Below the pieces are notes generated by a model. It saw only the letters and a program-made list of their open reading frames with translations, did no database searches and was not told the DNA's origin. DNA of 64,000 bases from contig OZ242297.1 in assembly GCA_965207755.1 (NCBI GenBank), positions 248,001 to 312,000 of the forward strand. The letters are read 5' to 3'. The first letter of the stretch is position 1. Each line of letters starts with the position of its first letter. A program made the translations under genes and the position numbers. Of this stretch, positions 60,506 through 64,000 are shown in pieces. The DNA comes from Aldehydirespirator sp028819505 (GTDB lineage: Bacteria > Actinomycetota > Acidimicrobiia > Acidimicrobiales > Aldehydirespiratoraceae).

Positions 60506-61332
60506 GGATCGCGGTCGCGGGCAAGGGCGGGGCCGGCAAGACCACCGTCTGCGCCACCGCGGCCCGCCTGCTGGCCCGGTCGGGCGTCCGTGTGGTGGCC
60601 ATCGACGGCGACACCAACCCCAACCTGCACGCGGCCATCGGCGTGGATCCCGCCGCCGCCCTGCCGACCCTGCCGGTGTCGCTGGTGTCGCGCCGCTTCG
60701 ACGGGCCGAGGCTGACGGTCCCGGTGGACGAGGTGCTCGACCGGCACAGTGCGCCGGCGCCTGACGGCGTGTGCCTAGTGCGCATGGGAATGCCCCAGCA
60801 CGCCGACGAGGGCTGCCTGTGCTCCGCGCACGCCGCCGTGAGCGCCTTCCTCGCCGACCTCGGCGCCGCCCCCGGCACGGTCACACTGCTGGACCTCGAA
60901 GCATCCCCGGAGCACCTGAGCCGGGGGACCGCCCGGCACTGCGACATGCTGCTGCTCGTGGCCGAGCCCTACTACCGGTCGCTGGAGGCGGTGAGGCTGC
61001 AGGCCTCGCTGGCGGCCGAGACCCCCATCGGCCGGGTGGCGGTGGTGGCCAACAAGTGCCGCCATCCGTCGGACCTCGACGCCATCGAGGAGTACTGCGA
61101 CCGCCACACCCTGGAGCTGGCCGGCGCCCTGTCCTGGTCCGAGGCCGTGCTGGACGCCGACGCCGCCACCCGCCCCCTGCTCGACCACGCGCCCGGCGAT
61201 CCCGTGGTCGCCGCTCTCGGCGACCTGTTCGCTGCGCTCGTGGCGGACGCGCCTACGGGCGTTCCAGCGTCGTCGAGCAACGGCGCCGGCGGCGCGACCG
61301 AAGCCGGCTCGCAGTCGGAGGCCAGAGCCTGA
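60502..61332 (+). CDS. CooC/MinD-family nickel-insertion-type ATPase
   Basis: The protein is 276 residues from ATG 60502, overlapping the PadR stop. The deviant P-loop is MRIAVAGKGGAGKTTVCATA, the switch region is VVAIDGDTNPNLHAAIGV, and a CxC motif occurs at GCLCSAH. In CooC and relatives a cysteine motif binds nickel at the dimer interface. The neighbour hypC supports a role in metal delivery to the hydrogenase. A disordered Gly/Ser tail ends the protein. Confidence 0.8.
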   Translation: MRIAVAGKGGAGKTTVCATAARLLARSGVRVVAIDGDTNPNLHAAIGVDPAAALPTLPVSLVSRRFDGPRLTVPVDEVLDRHSAPAPDGVCLVRMGMPQHADEGCLCSAHAAVSAFLADLGAAPGTVTLLDLEASPEHLSRGTARHCDMLLLVAEPYYRSLEAVRLQASLAAETPIGRVAVVANKCRHPSDLDAIEEYCDRHTLELAGALSWSEAVLDADAATRPLLDHAPGDPVVAALGDLFAALVADAPTGVPASSSNGAGGATEAGSQSEARA

Positions 61333-61601
61333 TGTGCGTCGGGATCCCCGCCCGGGTGGTGGAGCTGGAACCGTCGGGCCCCCATACCGCCATCGTCGAT
61401 GTGGACGGGGCGCGGCGGGAGGTCAACACCGTCATGGTGGACGACGAGCCGCTGGCAGCGGACGACTGGGTACTGCTGCACGTCGGGTTCGCCATGTCGC
61501 GCATCGACGCCGACGAGGCGGCCGAGACGCTGGCATTCATGCGCGAGCTGGGCTCGGTGTACGACGAGGAGTTCGAGGCCTTCACCAGCGACCCGCCATG
61601 A
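61332..61601 (+). CDS. hypC: Hydrogenase maturation chaperone HypC
   Basis: The protein is 89 residues. MCVGIPARVVELE carries the essential Cys2 that holds the Fe(CN)2CO precursor with HypD. DDWVLLHVGFAMSRIDADEA is the second HypC motif. The ATG overlaps the preceding TGA. HypD, HypE, HypA, HypB and HypF are not in the window and are expected to the right. Confidence 0.95.
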   Translation: MCVGIPARVVELEPSGPHTAIVDVDGARREVNTVMVDDEPLAADDWVLLHVGFAMSRIDADEAAETLAFMRELGSVYDEEFEAFTSDPP

Positions 61602-61732
61602 CCCCGGCGAGCGCGGCCGAAGATGGGTCGCCCAGGCCATTGTGTAAGAAAAAGAAAACAGTGAACCAAAATAAGGTAGTGAAGAAGGTGAAAAGTGTGA
61701 AGCAACGGGAGGCGCAGAGGTAGGCTGCTGGG
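61602..61732. other. Purine/AT-rich interval between hypC and the second AAA ATPase
   Basis: The stretch 61643-61712 (AAGAAAAAGAAAACAGTGAA and onward) is far richer in A than the surrounding DNA and repeats GTGAA several times. It breaks an otherwise overlapping operon and probably arrived with the ATPase gene; it may hold that gene's promoter. Confidence 0.6.
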
Positions 61733-63022
61733 GTGGAAGGAGATCGACCCCGCTACTTTCCCGACGAAGGGGATGTGCCCGCATCACCGCCGTTCACCCC
61801 CGGGTTCGGGAGCACGCCGCCGTGCCTGGTCGGGCGAGACGACCTGATCCGCGATGTCTGCGCCCTGCTGGCCGGCGATCCCGCCAACGAGGGAGGGGCG
61901 AACATGCTGCTGGCGCCGCGGGGTCTGGGCAAGACGGTGGTCTTGAACGAGATCGAGGACGCTGCCCGAGCCGAGCGCGGGTGGGTGGTCCTCGCAGTCT
62001 CCGGCACCGACGGTGATCCGATCGCCGAGACGCACAAGGCGGTTGTTCGAGCGCAGGAGTCATGGCAGAAGGCGCACGGCGACCGCGCCGCGCGGCAGGT
62101 GTCCGGGATGCATCTCGGAGCAGCGGGCTTCTCGGTGGGAGTGGCGGTCGGTGCGGAGGCCGAACCGAGGCGGACGCGATACGGCGACGACCTGCGCCGC
62201 GACCTAGGGGAACTCGCGGGCGCCGCCGCGCGGGCCGGCACCAGAGTGCTGTTGACGATGGACGAGATGCACGCGATTCCTTTGGCCAAGGCCCGGCAAC
62301 TCGGCTCCTACATCCAGCACATCGCCAAACGGGAACGTCAGGCGCTGGCGTTCGTCGGAGCGGCGCTGCCGTACATCACCGAGACGCTGCTGGCCGACCG
62401 GAAATCCACGTTTCTGCAGCGTCTAACCGTCCACCGGCTCGATCCGCTGTCAGAGACGGAGACTCGGCGCGGGCTGAGAGAGCCGATCCAGATGCACGGG
62501 AGCCTGATCGGCGACGACGCTCTGGAGGTAGCCGCCCCGGCGATAGCCGGCCACCCCTACATGCTGCAACTTGTTGGCGACAGAATGTGGCGCGCCGCGG
62601 GGGGCGTCAGCGGCACGATCGGCGCCAACCACGCCAGGGCGGCCGTTGCCGAGGCTCGCGAGTCGCTGGAAGACCATCTGTTCGCTCCCACGTGGCAGAG
62701 CCTCTCGGACACTGACAAGCGGTTCTTGGCCGCGCTGGCCAACCTCTCCGCCGGCGGCGATTCGCCGCGTGTTGCCTCGGTGTGTGAGGCAGCCGGAATT
62801 GCAAGCGTCAGCGCCAGTGCCTACCGCAGGCGGCTGCTGCTGTCGGGCATGGCCAGACCCGCTGGGCGGGGTCGCTTGAAGACTGCCCACCCGTCAATTG
62901 GGCCATGGCTGCTCCGGGCGATAGCGACAGCCTCGGTGCGCGTCCCCGAGGCCCCCTGCCCGGCATCTGATCCAGGGATCATGGGCGCGCGGGGCTCGAT
63001 GAACGGCAAGAAGGCGCGGTGA
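61733..63022 (+). CDS. Orc1/Cdc6-like AAA ATPase, paralogue of the 46.5-kb gene
   Basis: The protein is 429 residues from GTG 61733. Walker A is LAPRGLGKTVVLNEIED, Walker B is RVLLTMDEMHAI, then LAFVGAALPYI, and a C-terminal winged-helix-like region has SVCEAAGIASVSASAYRRRL. Length and layout match the 46477-47766 protein, but identity is modest. It stands between hypC and the SIS-domain gene, whose GTG overlaps its stop, so it seems to have entered a hydrogenase operon. Its role is unknown. Confidence 0.8.
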   Translation: MEGDRPRYFPDEGDVPASPPFTPGFGSTPPCLVGRDDLIRDVCALLAGDPANEGGANMLLAPRGLGKTVVLNEIEDAARAERGWVVLAVSGTDGDPIAETHKAVVRAQESWQKAHGDRAARQVSGMHLGAAGFSVGVAVGAEAEPRRTRYGDDLRRDLGELAGAAARAGTRVLLTMDEMHAIPLAKARQLGSYIQHIAKRERQALAFVGAALPYITETLLADRKSTFLQRLTVHRLDPLSETETRRGLREPIQMHGSLIGDDALEVAAPAIAGHPYMLQLVGDRMWRAAGGVSGTIGANHARAAVAEARESLEDHLFAPTWQSLSDTDKRFLAALANLSAGGDSPRVASVCEAAGIASVSASAYRRRLLLSGMARPAGRGRLKTAHPSIGPWLLRAIATASVRVPEAPCPASDPGIMGARGSMNGKKAR

Positions 63023-64000
63023 GCGCGGCCATCGACTGCGGACGCGACCCGGTCGAGGCCGCGATGTGGCTGGCCCGGGCCTTCACCGCCGGGGGGCGGC
63101 TCCGGGTGTGGGCGCCTGGCGCTGCGGACCACGCGCACCATGTGGCCGTGGAGTTCGTGCACCCCGTGGTGGCCGGCAGCCGCGCCCTGGCCGTGGTGGT
63201 GGCCTCGCCGGATGATCTCGAGGATGCGGCGGCCGACGCGAGGCTGGTCATCGGGTCGGATCGCAGCGGCGCCGACCTGTTCGTCTCGGGCGACCAGGCC
63301 GACCTCTCCATCGTTCGCAGCTACCACCTGCTGTGGGAACTGGTGCAGGTCGCGCTCGAGCATCCCGGCCTCGTCGGCAGCGCGTCCGCCGCCGGAGGCG
63401 ACTCGACCGGGTTCCTGTACCCGTTCCTCGACGCGGCCGAACACGACGAAGCGTCCTTGCGGGAGTCGCTCCGGCAGTCGGCCGACGCCAAGGTCCAGGA
63501 GTCCGAGAGGCTGGCGCGGGAGTCGCTGGAGTCGAACCGGGAGGCCCTGAGGCAGGCCGGCGGGGCCATCGGTCGGTCGGCCCGGTCCGGCGGACGGGTG
63601 CTCACCATGGGCAACGGCGGCAGCGCCGCCGACGCCGCCCGGCTGGCCCGGCTGCTGCGCTCGCAAAGAGTAGCGGCCCAGTCGCTATCGGCCGACTACG
63701 CGGTGGCCACCGCGCTGGCCAACGATCTCGGCGCGGAGCGGATCTTCGCACGCCAGCTCGACGCCTACGCACAACCCGGCGATGTGCTCGTCGGCTGCAG
63801 CACCAGCGGCGCGTCCCAGAACCTTCTGGCCGCCTTCGACCAGGCTGTGGCCAAGGGTCTGGTGACGGTCGGTCTCAGCGGCTACGGAGGAGGGTCGTTC
63901 GAGGGCCATGAGAGCGTGCAGCACAGCCTCGTCGTACAGTCGATGTCGGTGCACCGGATCCAGGAGGCCCAGGCCGCGCTGATGACCTCTCTGTGCGAGC
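63019..64000 (+). CDS. SIS-domain, phosphoheptose-isomerase-like protein (cut by window edge)
   Basis: GTG 63019 overlaps the ATPase stop. The frame is open to the window end (327 codons). The second half holds VLTMGNGGSAADAARLARLL, the GmhA-type SIS sugar-phosphate motif, and VLVGCSTSGASQNLLAAF. The first 120 residues (VHPVVAGSRALAVVVASPDD, GADLFVSGDQADLSIV) are an extra N-terminal SIS-like region. GmhA-like genes occur in some actinobacterial hydrogenase maturation clusters, so a non-sugar role is possible. Confidence 0.8.
   Translation, partial: MSAAIDCGRDPVEAAMWLARAFTAGGRLRVWAPGAADHAHHVAVEFVHPVVAGSRALAVVVASPDDLEDAAADARLVIGSDRSGADLFVSGDQADLSIVRSYHLLWELVQVALEHPGLVGSASAAGGDSTGFLYPFLDAAEHDEASLRESLRQSADAKVQESERLARESLESNREALRQAGGAIGRSARSGGRVLTMGNGGSAADAARLARLLRSQRVAAQSLSADYAVATALANDLGAERIFARQLDAYAQPGDVLVGCSTSGASQNLLAAFDQAVAKGLVTVGLSGYGGGSFEGHESVQHSLVVQSMSVHRIQEAQAALMTSLCE

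Overview
This is a GC-rich actinobacterial chromosome segment. WhiB, a UPF0182 protein, a YlbL-type PDZ/Lon protein, a DUF2342 protein, an F420-type luciferase-like oxidoreductase and many GTG or TTG starts fit class Acidimicrobiia best. The class is inferred from gene content; there is no rRNA marker in the window.

Positions 1-24 kb are mostly core. They hold a MaoC hydratase (partial), a PhyH dioxygenase-rhodanese fusion, a vWA protein, whiB, tatA, polyphosphate kinase, an MFS transporter, DUF2342, an NAD-dependent epimerase, moaE, an MreB-like protein, a HEAT-repeat protein, YlbL, a DivIVA-like coiled-coil protein, UPF0182, an APC permease and the initiator tRNA gene.

At 24.3-28.3 kb a 3.9-kb island lies between a complete tRNA-fMet and a 40-bp copy of its 3' end. 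It carries a DNA methyltransferase, a cognate endonuclease gene broken by an in-frame TAG, and unknown genes. A Phd/VapC-type toxin-antitoxin pair follows. Positions 29-38 kb hold catabolic genes (LLM oxidoreductase, acyl-CoA dehydrogenase-like, CorA, hydantoinase A/B, DMT transporter).

Positions 38.0-46.3 kb (minus strand) form a [NiFe]-hydrogenase operon resembling the high-affinity H2-oxidising actinobacterial type (group 1h/5). It contains small and large subunits, two maturation-protease-like proteins, a NifU-domain protein, a TPR protein, a degenerate biotin-ligase-like protein and two unknowns. Positions 58.9-64 kb (plus strand) hold a second block of likely hydrogenase function: three tiny membrane proteins, a winged-helix Cys/His protein, a PadR regulator, a CooC/MinD-type ATPase, HypC and a SIS-domain protein.

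Between the two blocks, 12.5 kb of defence and mobile DNA carries an AAA ATPase, a decayed ISL3-type IS, a zinc-ribbon/HEPN protein, a type I restriction-modification operon with DUF2335 inside it, and a TacA/TacT-type pair. This DNA is bounded by an identical 22-bp semi-palindrome on each side, about 50 bp upstream of the first gene of each hydrogenase block. The simplest reading is that an island split a formerly divergent hydrogenase promoter region.

Intergenic DNA is rich in short palindromic repeats. Six unrelated sequences are tandemly duplicated with periods of 71-74 bp.
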